Of a stretch of 64,000 nucleotides of DNA, positions 8,532 through 16,963 are shown one piece after another (within the stretch, counting starts at the first letter, position 1; each line of letters opens with the position of its first letter). A program made the translations under genes and the position numbers. Below the pieces are notes generated by a model. The model was not told the DNA's origin. It ran no database searches and saw only the letters and a list, made by a program, of their open reading frames with translations. The DNA is from Candidatus Poribacteria bacterium. GTDB taxonomy: Bacteria; Poribacteria; WGA-4E; GCA-2687025. The DNA is taken from NCBI GenBank assembly GCA_028818695.1, contig JAPPNK010000014.1, positions 1 to 64,000 on the forward strand. The letters are read 5' to 3'.

Positions 8532-9245
8532 TTGAAGCATACGCTTGCGCAATTCAGCCGCCTCTTTTACAAAGACCTGTCGCTCCAGTGGCGCAGTCGG
8601 GGGGCGATGGCGGTTGCGCTGCTGTTTTCGTTGACGGCGGTGATGTTGTTCGCGCTGGTGTACGGCCCGTTCTTTTCGCCGCCGGAGCTTCCGATGGAGG
8701 CGCGGCGGCGCGAGCTGGCGAAGCTTGCCTCCAGCATTTACTGGACGGCGGCGGCGTTTGCGGGCGTCGTGGCGATATACCGCAGCGCGGAGGCGGACAG
8801 GGAAGCGGGCGGAATCAAGGCGGTACGAATGGACGCGGACGGTTCCGTCATCTATGCGGCGAGAATGTGCGCTTTGAGCGTCATGTTATGCTTGACGCAG
8901 CTGGCGCTCGGTCTGTTGACGGCGGCGTTTTTCGATATTTCGTGGTTGACGCTGGGCGATGTCTTGCGGCTGATCGGCGTCGGGGCGGCCGCCTCGGTCG
9001 GCCTCGGAGCGGTCGGCGCGCTGATGGGCGCAATGGCAGCGTCGATGCGCGGGGGCGAAGGGCTGCTCTCGGCGGGGATGCTGCCCCTGCAGCTGCCGCT
9101 GCTCATGGCGGCGTCCAAGTGCGCGGCTCCGATCTGGGCGTCCGAGCCGATACAGGAAAAGGCATGGATCGCCCTGCTTGTCGCGTATGCGCTCATCATG
9201 TCGGCGGTTGGGCTGCTGCTTTTTGAAGTTGTTTTGGAGGATTAA
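8532..9245 (+). CDS. ccmB: Haem exporter membrane subunit CcmB
   Basis: 237 residues with about six transmembrane helices. The N-terminus (FSRLFYKDLSLQWRSRGAM) matches the RKDL...E.R pattern of CcmB proteins. It partners CcmA and CcmC in the complex that loads and releases CcmE. The start is TTG at 8532 with a weak ribosome-binding site, 19 bases after ccmA; no ATG exists before the conserved N-terminal motif. Confidence 0.88.
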   Translation: MKHTLAQFSRLFYKDLSLQWRSRGAMAVALLFSLTAVMLFALVYGPFFSPPELPMEARRRELAKLASSIYWTAAAFAGVVAIYRSAEADREAGGIKAVRMDADGSVIYAARMCALSVMLCLTQLALGLLTAAFFDISWLTLGDVLRLIGVGAAASVGLGAVGALMGAMAASMRGGEGLLSAGMLPLQLPLLMAASKCAAPIWASEPIQEKAWIALLVAYALIMSAVGLLLFEVVLED

Positions 9246-9246
9246 A

Positions 9247-9912
9247 ATGACAAAAATGCAGGCGGGAGCGATCGTTTCAACGCTGGCGGTTTTTGCGGCG
9301 TTGACGGTCGTGTTCATGTTTTTGCCTCTTGAAGCGGAGATGCTTGAGTCGCAAAAGATTTTCTATTTTCATGTCTCGTTTGCGTTCACGATGTTTCTGG
9401 CGTGCATTGTGACGGCGGTTGCCGGCGGGTATTATCTTGCGCGGGGATGCGAGCTGGCGGACGCGGTCGCTGGGGCGTCGGCGGAGGCGGCGTTTCTGTT
9501 CGCGTCGATCGTGCTGTTGACGGGGATGTTCTGGGCGCGCAGCTCGTGGAATGTGTGGTGGAACTGGGAGCCGCGCCTGACCTCCATGCTGGCGCTATGG
9601 GCGATCTATGCGGGGTATCTGCTGTTTCGGGCAAACGCGCGCGGGGAGGCGCGCCGCCGTCTCGCATCGGTTTACGGCATCGCCGCGTGCGTCATGGTTC
9701 CCATCGTGTATTACTCCATCAAGCTGTGGGGAGGCCTCATGCATCCGCGGGAGGGGACAATCTTCGACATGGAAGTTTCCATGCAGGTCGGTCTGCTGAT
9801 CAGTTTCGCGGCGGTTTTATGCGTGTATGCGGCGCTCATGGCGCTCAGGGCTAGGATTGAGACGGCGGAGCGGCGCTTGGAGTCTCTCTGGCAGAACGAA
9901 GGAAGGGGATAA
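9247..9912 (+). CDS. ccmC: Cytochrome c maturation protein CcmC
   Basis: 221 residues, six predicted membrane helices and the WWD-type signature in a variant form, WNVWWNWEPRLTS (classical WGTWWVWDARLTS). Histidines flank it in FHVSFAFT and GGLMHPREG. CcmC presents haem to CcmE. ATG at 9247 follows a GGAGG at 9236-9240 that lies in the end of ccmB. The D-to-E change in the WWD motif is worth noting, but the fold and neighbours leave little doubt. Confidence 0.92.
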   Translation: MTKMQAGAIVSTLAVFAALTVVFMFLPLEAEMLESQKIFYFHVSFAFTMFLACIVTAVAGGYYLARGCELADAVAGASAEAAFLFASIVLLTGMFWARSSWNVWWNWEPRLTSMLALWAIYAGYLLFRANARGEARRRLASVYGIAACVMVPIVYYSIKLWGGLMHPREGTIFDMEVSMQVGLLISFAAVLCVYAALMALRARIETAERRLESLWQNEGRG

Positions 9913-9913
9913 T

Positions 9914-10264
9914 ATGCGGGCGGCATGGATCGCGTTTGCGGTCAGTTTTGCGGTTTGTACAACGTTGGCGTTTATGACAGCGGCGCCGGTGGGCGTCTCG
10001 GCGGAGGATGTGCGCGCCGAGGCGGAGGCGACTCAGACGATTAATCCGGATCTGCCGGCGGACGCGGCGATTCAAAAGGCGGCCGACTATTTGGAGAAGA
10101 AGCAGCGCAGTCGGCTCACCTATCTTTTTTCGGCGTATCTCGTTTTGTGGGGCTTGCTGGGTCTGTATCTCTACACGCTGGCGCGGAAGCAGGCGCGGAT
10201 TGAGGCGGAGCTGAAGCGGTTGAGCGCGTTGTGGGAGGACGCGCCTGAAGACAGCGTGGGGTGA
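9914..10264 (+). CDS. ccmD: CcmD-like small membrane protein
   Basis: 116 residues. The C-terminal half (YLFSAYLVLWGLLGLYLYTLARKQARIE) has the CcmD pattern of one membrane helix followed by a basic amphipathic tail. It is longer than classical CcmD (about 40-70) because of an extra N-terminal signal-like helix and a periplasmic acidic segment. CcmD stabilises CcmC/CcmE interaction. It starts one base after the ccmC stop, after AAGGGG, and ends the operon. Confidence 0.72.
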   Translation: MRAAWIAFAVSFAVCTTLAFMTAAPVGVSAEDVRAEAEATQTINPDLPADAAIQKAADYLEKKQRSRLTYLFSAYLVLWGLLGLYLYTLARKQARIEAELKRLSALWEDAPEDSVG

Positions 10265-10270
10265 CGCAAC

Positions 10271-10419
10271 GCCTTAAGTTGGGACATTAGAGCGCAAAAA
10301 ACCTTTCCATTTGTGGATAAGCCGCCGCCCCGCCGGTCGTCATTCCCGCGCAAGCGGGAATCCAGAGGCGTCTCAGAAGCCGACCGCGTTCACATGCCTA
10401 CATGTCCCAACTCAAGCGC
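10271..10419. mobile_element. MITE-like element, most complete copy (reverse orientation)
   Basis: A non-coding 149-bp element with inverted ends: AGTTGGGACAT at 10277-10287 and its exact complement ATGTCCCAACT at 10402-10412. Similarity extends outward less perfectly (CTTAAG against CAAG). In the middle lies a near-palindromic core with CCCGCGCAAGCGGG at 10344-10357. Partial and full relatives are near 1, 30191, 33055, 48034, 48945, 54055, 60115 and 62564. No transposase is visible in the window, so it would move in trans or may be inactive. Confidence 0.7.
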
Positions 10420-10496
10420 CCATCCTCAAATATCCAGGTTGCCTCTTACGTTCGTTTCTGTTAAAGTTTCTGCGCAGCGCAACAGCATTTTTAATC

Positions 10497-11552
10497 ATGA
10501 CGGACGGGCAGCCGATGACGCTTGCAGAGCATATTGACGATATACGGGATAATATGGAGAACAACCGGTATATAAGCGAGCGGGATGTTTCTGATAACAT
10601 TGTGTTGAGGATTCTGTGCGACGCTCTGCATTGGCCCAGATACGACAAACGAATAGTATGTGCTGAATACCGCTTGGAGGGCGGGCGGGTCGATTTTGCG
10701 CTGTGCCATCCTATAGGCAAACCGAAGGTTTTTATTGAGGTCAAAGACGTCGGAAAAATTGACGACGGAGTAGATCAACTGTTCGAATATGCGTTTCTAG
10801 CTGCCTTCCGTCAAAGCGTCTCGATCATCGTTTTAACGGACGGACATAAATGGCGTTTTTACAATGCCCGCGCTGACGGCAGTTATGAAGATCGAGTGGC
10901 GTATGAGATGGACCTAATTGAAGAGGCGGGCGAAAGCGCGGGTGAACGTTTGACGCGGTACCTTTGCTATGAATCGGTACAATCCGGAGAAGCGATTGAG
11001 GCTATCAAAGAAGACCATAAGAAAGGGGCGAGCCGGAGAGAGGCGGGGAAGAATTTGCCCAAAGCGTGGAAGAACCTGATCGAAAAGGAAAGCGAGAATT
11101 TGTTCTTGGCTCTATCGGAGGAGACGAAAGATCTGTGCGAGCATGAGCCGACAATAGAGCAGATCAAGGATTTTTTGAAGAGCTTGAAGCCGCCTCCGCC
11201 TCCACCTCCGCCTCCTAATGGAGACAAGAATGGAAGTAAGAAGAATGGAGGCAAAAAGCCCCCCACTCGTCTTGCCGTTACGATGCCCGATGGCTCTCGC
11301 ATTTACCAGAGATTCGCATCCGAAACATTTGCTGATGTGATTGATCGTATAGGAATAGAGCAGATAAAAAGCCTCAACAAACGATTATCTGGTCATACAT
11401 TAATCTCTACCTCCGTTCCTAGCACAGGTTATACTGAGCGCGGCGAATATTATATCGCCACCAGGTCTAATACAGCTACGAAAAAACAGATTATTGAGGA
11501 GATCGCGGCAGAATTGGGCATAGCGATACAGGTGGAGATTGTCGAGAATTAG
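10497..11552 (+). CDS. Standalone HsdR_N-like PD-(D/E)xK nuclease-domain protein
   Basis: 351 residues. Residues about 8-160 resemble the type I restriction R-subunit N-terminal domain (HSDR_N), with the nuclease triad D66 (GGRVDFAL), E81 and K83 (VFIEVKDV) and the trailing Q94...Y98 motif. No helicase/translocase domain follows. Instead there is a charged helical stretch, a run of nine prolines with a lysine/glycine linker (about 232-260) and a small C-terminal domain (about 261-351). Base composition is visibly more AT-rich than its neighbours. No hsdM/hsdS is nearby. ATG at 10497 has little Shine-Dalgarno sequence, so the start is provisional. It is bracketed by inverted 31-bp repeats. Confidence 0.72.
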   Translation: MTDGQPMTLAEHIDDIRDNMENNRYISERDVSDNIVLRILCDALHWPRYDKRIVCAEYRLEGGRVDFALCHPIGKPKVFIEVKDVGKIDDGVDQLFEYAFLAAFRQSVSIIVLTDGHKWRFYNARADGSYEDRVAYEMDLIEEAGESAGERLTRYLCYESVQSGEAIEAIKEDHKKGASRREAGKNLPKAWKNLIEKESENLFLALSEETKDLCEHEPTIEQIKDFLKSLKPPPPPPPPPNGDKNGSKKNGGKKPPTRLAVTMPDGSRIYQRFASETFADVIDRIGIEQIKSLNKRLSGHTLISTSVPSTGYTERGEYYIATRSNTATKKQIIEEIAAELGIAIQVEIVEN

Positions 11553-11577
11553 GGCGGACGCGGACAGCTCCTTCGGT

Positions 11578-11608
11578 CCTCTGGATTCCCGCTTGCGCGG
11601 TAATGACG
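11578..11608. repeat. Inverted partner of the MITE-like core, downstream of the HsdR_N-like gene
   Basis: This 31-bp stretch is the reverse complement of 10338-10368 with a single mismatch. Upstream of it, bases 11553-11577 (GGACGCGGACAG) resemble the arm of the element. It lies between the stop of the nuclease-like gene and the 3' end of the convergent rqcH gene. Confidence 0.75.
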
Positions 11609-11638
11609 CTATGTGGAGTCGGTTTCCGTTGCCGCCCG

Positions 11639-13375
11639 CTAAGTTCCAAACAGCTCCGACGGGGGCGCAGGGTCCACGAACAAGGTCTTTTCCCGCGAAT
11701 AGACGACCATCCCTGTCTTGGCGCCTTTCGGACGGTTCACATATTTTAAAAAGGTGTAGTCCACCGGCGCATGCTTGGTTGAACGCGCCTTGCTCATATT
11801 CGCCGCCAGCTTCGCCGCGGACAGCAGCACCGGCATCGGTATCTGCGCGCGCCGCTCAGGGTTGCGTATCAGCACATGCGAGCCTGCCGTCTGCTTCGCG
11901 TGGAGCCACATATCGTCTTTCCGTCCGACGCGCGTGACGAGCCACTCGTTCTCGCGGTCGTTGCGCCCCGCCAGTATCGTCCATCCGCGGTGCGTGAAGG
12001 AACGGTACGGCTGCTGCTGCTGCTCCCTCTTGGAACCTTTCGCGTCTGCCCGCTGAATCCAGCCCATCCGCTCCATTTCGCCCCGCTGCGTCTCCAGGCT
12101 CTCCATGTCGTCCGCCTCCTTCAGGAGCCGCCTGCGTTCGTCCACCCATTCAAACTCGCGCTCTAGGTCGGAAATGAGCTGCGCGATTCGGGCGGCTCCC
12201 CTGCGCGCCTTGCGGCTTTTTTTAAAATACTCCTGCGCGTTCTCCAGAGCCGACCTCTTCGGGTTCAGCGCGATCTCCACCTTTGGCGCGTCCGGATCGT
12301 AATAGTCCGCGACAGACGCCGTTTCGGCGCGCGGCGGTATCTCATGGAGCGACGACATGATCAGCTCGCCGCACCGCTGGTAATTTTCCGCCTGCTCTGA
12401 ACGGCGCAGGTCGCCTCGCAGGGCGCGCTGTTTTTTCAACAAAAACGCTTCCCGGCGCTGTATCGCCTGCGCGAGCTGATTCCGCGCCCTTTCGATCTCC
12501 TCTTGGCGCGCCGCCTGCGTGTAGTACGCGCCGATTGCCGCGTCCACGCTCTCAAACCGCACCGCCTCGGCGAACGGATCGCCCGACGGAGAAAACAGCG
12601 TATACCCGACCGCGCGTTCGCCGTTGTATAACACATGCGGGTTCGGTTGACGCCGTTTCAGCCGCTCCATGCGCTCATGGAGAGCCGCCCAGAGCGCGCC
12701 GCTGGATCCGTCATGCGCGGACGCCTCCCACTCCTTCGCAAAGGCGGGGCTGAACCCGTCGATGCGCTCCAGCGCCTGCTTCCAGACGGGGGCGTCGTCG
12801 GTCGGGTCCATGAGCGCGTCAAACTGGGCGCGCGTCATGGCGAACGGGTCTGCCCGTTTCGGGGGCGGCGGGGGCAGATACTCGGCGCCCGGCACAATTT
12901 CTCGATGGCGGTTTTGATGTTCGCGGACATGCTTTGCCGCTTCGATGATGCGGTTCGTCTGCGCGTTGACGAGTATGAGGTTGCTGTGCTTGCCCATCAT
13001 TTCAACGATGAGCAGGCTTTCGCCGCGCTGTTCGCTCAACAAGCCCGGCGGCGGATCGAAGCGGAGCGTCAGGATTCGGTCAAGATCGGTTTGGTCGATG
13101 GCGGTCAGTTCGCCCCGCAGCAGATGCTGGCGGAGCGTCGCGGCAAAATGCGGGAGCTGTTTTTGTTTTGGAAACTCGCTTGATGTATGAACGCGCGCCC
13201 GTTGCGGATGTAGAGAGAGCAGCAGTATCGGTCCGCTCTCTTCCTCTTCGCGCCGTCGAAAACGCAAGACGATTTCAAAGCGGGACGGCTGCGAGACATC
13301 CCGCGCGGGTCGATTTAAAAAGCGCGCCCGCAGCTCTGGAATCATGCAGTAAAGCGAAAAGCTGTCGATCGACAT
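11639..13375 (-). CDS. rqcH: NFACT-family protein RqcH (ribosome-associated quality control)
   Basis: 578 residues with the NFACT order: N-terminal NFACT-N domain, helix-hairpin-helix and coiled-coil middle (about 300-430), and the C-terminal NFACT-R domain (RSFTHRGWTILAGRNDRENE, DDMWLHAKQTAGSHVLIRNP). RqcH recruits tRNA-Ala to stalled 50S subunits and adds C-terminal alanine tails that mark truncated proteins for degradation. Older annotations call the family fibronectin-binding protein. The start is ATG at 13375 because AAGGAG lies seven bases upstream. It is divergent from the next gene. Confidence 0.9.
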   Translation of the reverse strand: MSIDSFSLYCMIPELRARFLNRPARDVSQPSRFEIVLRFRRREEEESGPILLLSLHPQRARVHTSSEFPKQKQLPHFAATLRQHLLRGELTAIDQTDLDRILTLRFDPPPGLLSEQRGESLLIVEMMGKHSNLILVNAQTNRIIEAAKHVREHQNRHREIVPGAEYLPPPPPKRADPFAMTRAQFDALMDPTDDAPVWKQALERIDGFSPAFAKEWEASAHDGSSGALWAALHERMERLKRRQPNPHVLYNGERAVGYTLFSPSGDPFAEAVRFESVDAAIGAYYTQAARQEEIERARNQLAQAIQRREAFLLKKQRALRGDLRRSEQAENYQRCGELIMSSLHEIPPRAETASVADYYDPDAPKVEIALNPKRSALENAQEYFKKSRKARRGAARIAQLISDLEREFEWVDERRRLLKEADDMESLETQRGEMERMGWIQRADAKGSKREQQQQPYRSFTHRGWTILAGRNDRENEWLVTRVGRKDDMWLHAKQTAGSHVLIRNPERRAQIPMPVLLSAAKLAANMSKARSTKHAPVDYTFLKYVNRPKGAKTGMVVYSREKTLFVDPAPPSELFGT

Positions 13376-13495
13376 TGCGCCGCTCCTTAACATTAAATAT
13401 AGCGCGCTGTTCCTTGCGGAGACCAGTTAACTGACCGAGTTTGCCATAAAGCGAAAAAGCGCATACAATGCCCGCACAGGCTTTAGGACATAACC

Positions 13496-14206
13496 ATGAA
13501 CGCCAGCGCATTTGCCGACGATTTTCAACGAGACGGATTCGCCGTCATCCCGCGCCTTTTCAACCGAGACGAAACGGACAAGCTCAAAACCGAATGCAAG
13601 CGCATTGTCCGGCAGGTCGCCGCCGAGGCGGAAGCGCAGGGGCGCGATCCGAAAACGCTTTTCCCCGCCGGCGTCTGCGTCGGCCTTGTGCAGCGCAGCA
13701 AGCTGTTCCATCAAGCTGTCGCCGATCCCAGACTGCTGGACGCGCTTGAAGCGCTGCTCGGCTCCGACATACGTTTTCTGAGCGACAAGGTCTGTTTCAA
13801 AAATGAACATACGACCTTCGACAGCCCATGGCACCAAGACTGGAGCTACTGGGGGCATGACCACAAGATTTCCATATGGGTCGCCCTAGACGACGCGACG
13901 ACAGCGAACGGGTGCCTCAAACTGCTCCCAGGCTCGCACAAGCGGCATCTGACGCATGACGGCGACGCGAGCGACGGACATGGTTTTGGGCATCGGCTTG
14001 ACCCGAAAAGCGTCGACGAAACGGACGCTGTAACGGCTGAAATCGAAGCGGGCGGCGCCGTCTTTTTTCATGATCTGACGCTCCACGCAAGCCATCCGAA
14101 CGCGGAAAAACAGGACAGGTGGGTGTGGATACCAACCTACCATGACGCAAAAGGCGACGAACCGCTCAAACGCTGGAACGCGGCGCGCGTTGTGCGCGGG
14201 GGCTGA
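13496..14206 (+). CDS. Phytanoyl-CoA dioxygenase (PhyH) family protein
   Basis: 236 residues, a non-haem Fe(II)/2-oxoglutarate oxygenase. The facial triad is visible as H113 and D115 (PWHQDWSYW) and H197 (LTLHASHPN), with R208 (DRWVW) as the likely 2-oxoglutarate anchor. The start of the domain reads FQRDGFAVIPRLF. Substrate is not predictable; related enzymes hydroxylate small metabolites. It is monocistronic, divergent from rqcH, and one of three PhyH genes in the window. Confidence 0.87.
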   Translation: MNASAFADDFQRDGFAVIPRLFNRDETDKLKTECKRIVRQVAAEAEAQGRDPKTLFPAGVCVGLVQRSKLFHQAVADPRLLDALEALLGSDIRFLSDKVCFKNEHTTFDSPWHQDWSYWGHDHKISIWVALDDATTANGCLKLLPGSHKRHLTHDGDASDGHGFGHRLDPKSVDETDAVTAEIEAGGAVFFHDLTLHASHPNAEKQDRWVWIPTYHDAKGDEPLKRWNAARVVRGG

Positions 14207-14207
14207 T

Positions 14208-14237
14208 TTGCTAACGCCGTCATGTCGATGTTATGAT
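14208..14237 (+). promoter_or_regulatory. Sigma70-like promoter before the lipoprotein pair
   Basis: TTGCTA at 14208-14213 and TATGAT at 14232-14237, spaced 18 bases, lie 44 bases upstream of the first lipoprotein gene. The match to consensus is moderate. Confidence 0.35.
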
Positions 14238-14280
14238 CATAGCGCGGACGTATTACAAGCTGTGAAACGAGGAGAAGCGC

Positions 14281-14956
14281 ATGAATCGACCAAAACGGCG
14301 GACAACATACGGCGTCGGAGCGGCGCTCTTGACAGCGGCGGCGGTTCTGCTGTCGGGCTGCGTTGATGGGCATTGGAAAACATACAGGGAGGCGCAGGGG
14401 TCGCTTGCAGAGACGGCGCCGGCAGAATGGAGGTCGTTTCAAGTGACGCAATTTAAATTGACATGGAAAGTGAGCTATTTAAGAAGTTTGGACGGATGGA
14501 CAGTATACCGCCATGCGTGGGAGAACTATCGAGAGCATAAGGCAGAATACGACGCCAAGGTGAAAAAGCTGGTCGGGGACGCGCAAATGGCGGAGCAAGC
14601 GGCGTTGGACGCAGCGTTAGGCACATAGCGGAACGGTACCATGCGGCGGTGGAGCGGTACAGCAAGGCGGCGAAGGTTCTGATAATGGGGGGCCGCATAT
14701 CGTGGACGAGGCGGAAGAGGCGCGGCAAAAATATGAAGCGGCGATAGAAGCGCTGAAACAGGCGGCGCCGGCAGAATGGGCGGCGTTTGAAACGGCGGCA
14801 GAAGCGGCGATAGAAGCGGCAGAAGCAGCTACAACCAGCCGCTATAAACATAGAGTAGAGCGGGCGAACGGAAAGAGAGCCGCAAGATACGCCGAAGCCG
14901 CCTATGACGCGCGGCTGCTCCTCTCGCCGGACGGACCGTTTCCGCTTGTCCCATGA
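14281..14956 (+). pseudogene. Frameshifted copy of the EWAAFE-repeat lipoprotein
   Basis: The first frame (14281-14628) encodes an N-terminal lipoprotein signal (LLSGC) followed by EGHWKTY-like and APAEWRSF segments; the continuation (14702-14956) is in another frame. Aligned with the intact paralogue at 15031-15693, one base is missing near 14622-14627 and another near 14687. The first loss brings in the TAG at 14626. The two parts together match the paralogue end to end, including the shared SPDG.FPLVP ending. It is either a recent pseudogene or a sequencing error; two independent single-base losses favour decay. Confidence 0.8.
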
Positions 14957-15030
14957 TGCGGGAAAATAGCGCGAGTTAGCGTTATGACCGCAGTAAGAGG
15001 TCTTTTAAACTACACAACAAGGAGGCGGTC

Positions 15031-15693
15031 ATGAATCGGCGTTTTTGCGGCATGGCGGCGCTCTTGACAGCCGCGGCGGTTCTGCTGGCGGGCTGCATTG
15101 AGGGGCATTGGAAAACCTACCATGCGGCGCAGGGATCGCTTCAAGAGGCGGCGCCGGCGGAATGGGCGGCGTTTGAAACGGCGCAGACTAATCTGAGATG
15201 GAAAGTACTTGGTCTGCAGGGGCGTTCGAGAAAATGGCGGGGGTACTTCATTGCGCGGCTAATTTATACTAGGGAGAAAAAGGCGCGCGACGCCGACTTT
15301 AAAGTTCTGTTTGGCGATCAGGTTATAGAAGGCGACACGGCGGCGGCGGAAGCGGCGGTGGAGACGGTGGTAGGTTCCACTGCGGAGTTTTATCATTCGG
15401 CGGTGGAGCAGTTACAGGAAGCGGCAAAGGCGCTGATACATGAGGCGCCGGACCTCGTGGACGAGGCGGAGAAAGCGCGGCGAAAATATGAAGCGGCGAT
15501 AGAAGCGCTGAAACAGGCCGCGCCTGCGGAATGGGCGGCGTTTGAAGCCGCGGCAGATGCGACCGGCGCAGCCGCAAACGGACGTTATGAAGAAGAACGC
15601 GCGCGAGGTAAAAAAGACGCAAAAATCGCCGAGAACGCCTATGAAGCGCGGCTGCTCGTATCGCCGGACGGATCGTTCCCGCTTGTCCCATGA
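15031..15693 (+). CDS. Putative lipoprotein with repeated AAPAEWAAFE motif
   Basis: 220 residues, with a lipobox LLAGC (cysteine at 22), so probably anchored to a membrane after signal peptidase II. The mature part is almost all helical and contains two copies of the same motif, LQEAAPAEWAAFE near residue 37 and LKQAAPAEWAAFE near 165, suggesting an internal duplication of a helical hairpin. It follows AAGGAGG. I do not recognise the family. A tandem, frameshifted paralogue lies directly upstream. Confidence 0.8.
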   Translation: MNRRFCGMAALLTAAAVLLAGCIEGHWKTYHAAQGSLQEAAPAEWAAFETAQTNLRWKVLGLQGRSRKWRGYFIARLIYTREKKARDADFKVLFGDQVIEGDTAAAEAAVETVVGSTAEFYHSAVEQLQEAAKALIHEAPDLVDEAEKARRKYEAAIEALKQAAPAEWAAFEAAADATGAAANGRYEEERARGKKDAKIAENAYEARLLVSPDGSFPLVP

Positions 15694-15832
15694 TGCGGAG
15701 GAATGACGCGGAGGCATGACGACTGAAAAGCCGCTCCTATTTGTTGCCGTCCGAATCGCTCCCGTTCAATCCATGATACACTAAGCGGCGTTGATGGAGC
15801 GGTTTTAAACAAAACAGCGACTGGAGCGATCT

Positions 15833-16963
15833 ATGCCTGAAACAGCGAATGTCGGAATCATCGGATGCGGACGCATCAGCGGAGCCTATCTGAACCACGC
15901 GCAGCGGTTCAAAGCGTTTGACGTGACCGCCGTCGCCGATCTGCGGCTTGAAGCGGCGGAAGCGCGCGCCAAGGAGTTCAACATACCGAAAGCGTGTCTG
16001 CCCGACCAGCTGCTGGCAGATCCCGACATCGAGACGGTCATCGTGTTGACGCCGCATAAATGGCACGGGGAGGTCGGCATATCCGTTCTGGAAGCCGGCA
16101 AAAATGTGTATATTGAGAAGCCGTTTGCGGTTGAACTGACCGACGCGAACCGCATGGTGGAGCTGGCGGCTGAAAAGGGGCTGCGAGCGGGCGCCGCGCC
16201 CGACACCTTCTTCGGCGGCGCCTGGCAAACGGCGCGCTCGCTCATCGACGACGGCGCCGTCGGCGAGCCGATCGGGGCGTTCATCTGCCTCCAAGCGCGC
16301 ATGGGCGGACCCTGGAAGCGCGGGAACGAGCCGGGAGCCGAAGCTCCCGACCATTATGAAAACTTCTACATCACCGACTTTTTTGAGTACGGCGTCACAT
16401 GGTCGTTCGACCGCGGACCCTACTATCTGAACGCTGTCATTCACCTGATGGGACCTGCCAAGCGCGTCGCCGCCTCCGCAACAAATCCATGGCCCGAACG
16501 CGACCGCGGCGGGCGCAAGTTTGAATGCAACACGCCGACGCATTTTACCGGCGTCATCGACTTTGCGAACGGCGCCGCCGCTTCGTTCCACATCACCTCC
16601 GACGTGATCGGACTCGGCCTTCCGCATGTGGAGATCTACGGCAGCGACGGCTCCCTCCGCTGCATCGACCCGAACAACTTCGGCGGACGGCTTCGGCTCA
16701 AAAAAGCGAACGGCGAAACGACCGACATCGATTCGACCTTCGGATACAACGGCAACAGCCGGGGCGTCGGCGTCGCCGATATGTGTTCCGCCATACGCGC
16801 CGGGCGTCCGCACCGCGCCAGCGGCGAAATGGGGCGGCATGTCGTTGAGATCATCCACGCGCTGCATACATCGTCCAGCGAGGGGCGGCATGTCGTTCTC
16901 GAATCGACATGTCCGCAGCCGGCGGCTCTGCCTTCTGGGATGGAGGATTGGGAGATCGACTGA
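15833..16963 (+). CDS. Gfo/Idh/MocA family NAD(P)-dependent oxidoreductase
   Basis: 376 residues. The N-terminal Rossmann domain opens VGIIGCGRISGAY and contains the family's catalytic-lysine motif IEKPFA (about residue 95); the C-terminal alpha/beta domain spans about 125-340. These enzymes oxidise or reduce hydroxyls of sugars, inositols and related compounds. Its stop overlaps the start of a galactonate-dehydratase-like gene (TGATG), so a shared sugar or sugar-acid pathway is likely. Confidence 0.88.
   Translation: MPETANVGIIGCGRISGAYLNHAQRFKAFDVTAVADLRLEAAEARAKEFNIPKACLPDQLLADPDIETVIVLTPHKWHGEVGISVLEAGKNVYIEKPFAVELTDANRMVELAAEKGLRAGAAPDTFFGGAWQTARSLIDDGAVGEPIGAFICLQARMGGPWKRGNEPGAEAPDHYENFYITDFFEYGVTWSFDRGPYYLNAVIHLMGPAKRVAASATNPWPERDRGGRKFECNTPTHFTGVIDFANGAAASFHITSDVIGLGLPHVEIYGSDGSLRCIDPNNFGGRLRLKKANGETTDIDSTFGYNGNSRGVGVADMCSAIRAGRPHRASGEMGRHVVEIIHALHTSSSEGRHVVLESTCPQPAALPSGMEDWEID

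Noticed and set aside
10497-11552. A complete type I restriction-modification system
   Set aside because: Only an HsdR_N-like domain is present; no translocase, HsdM or HsdS is encoded nearby.
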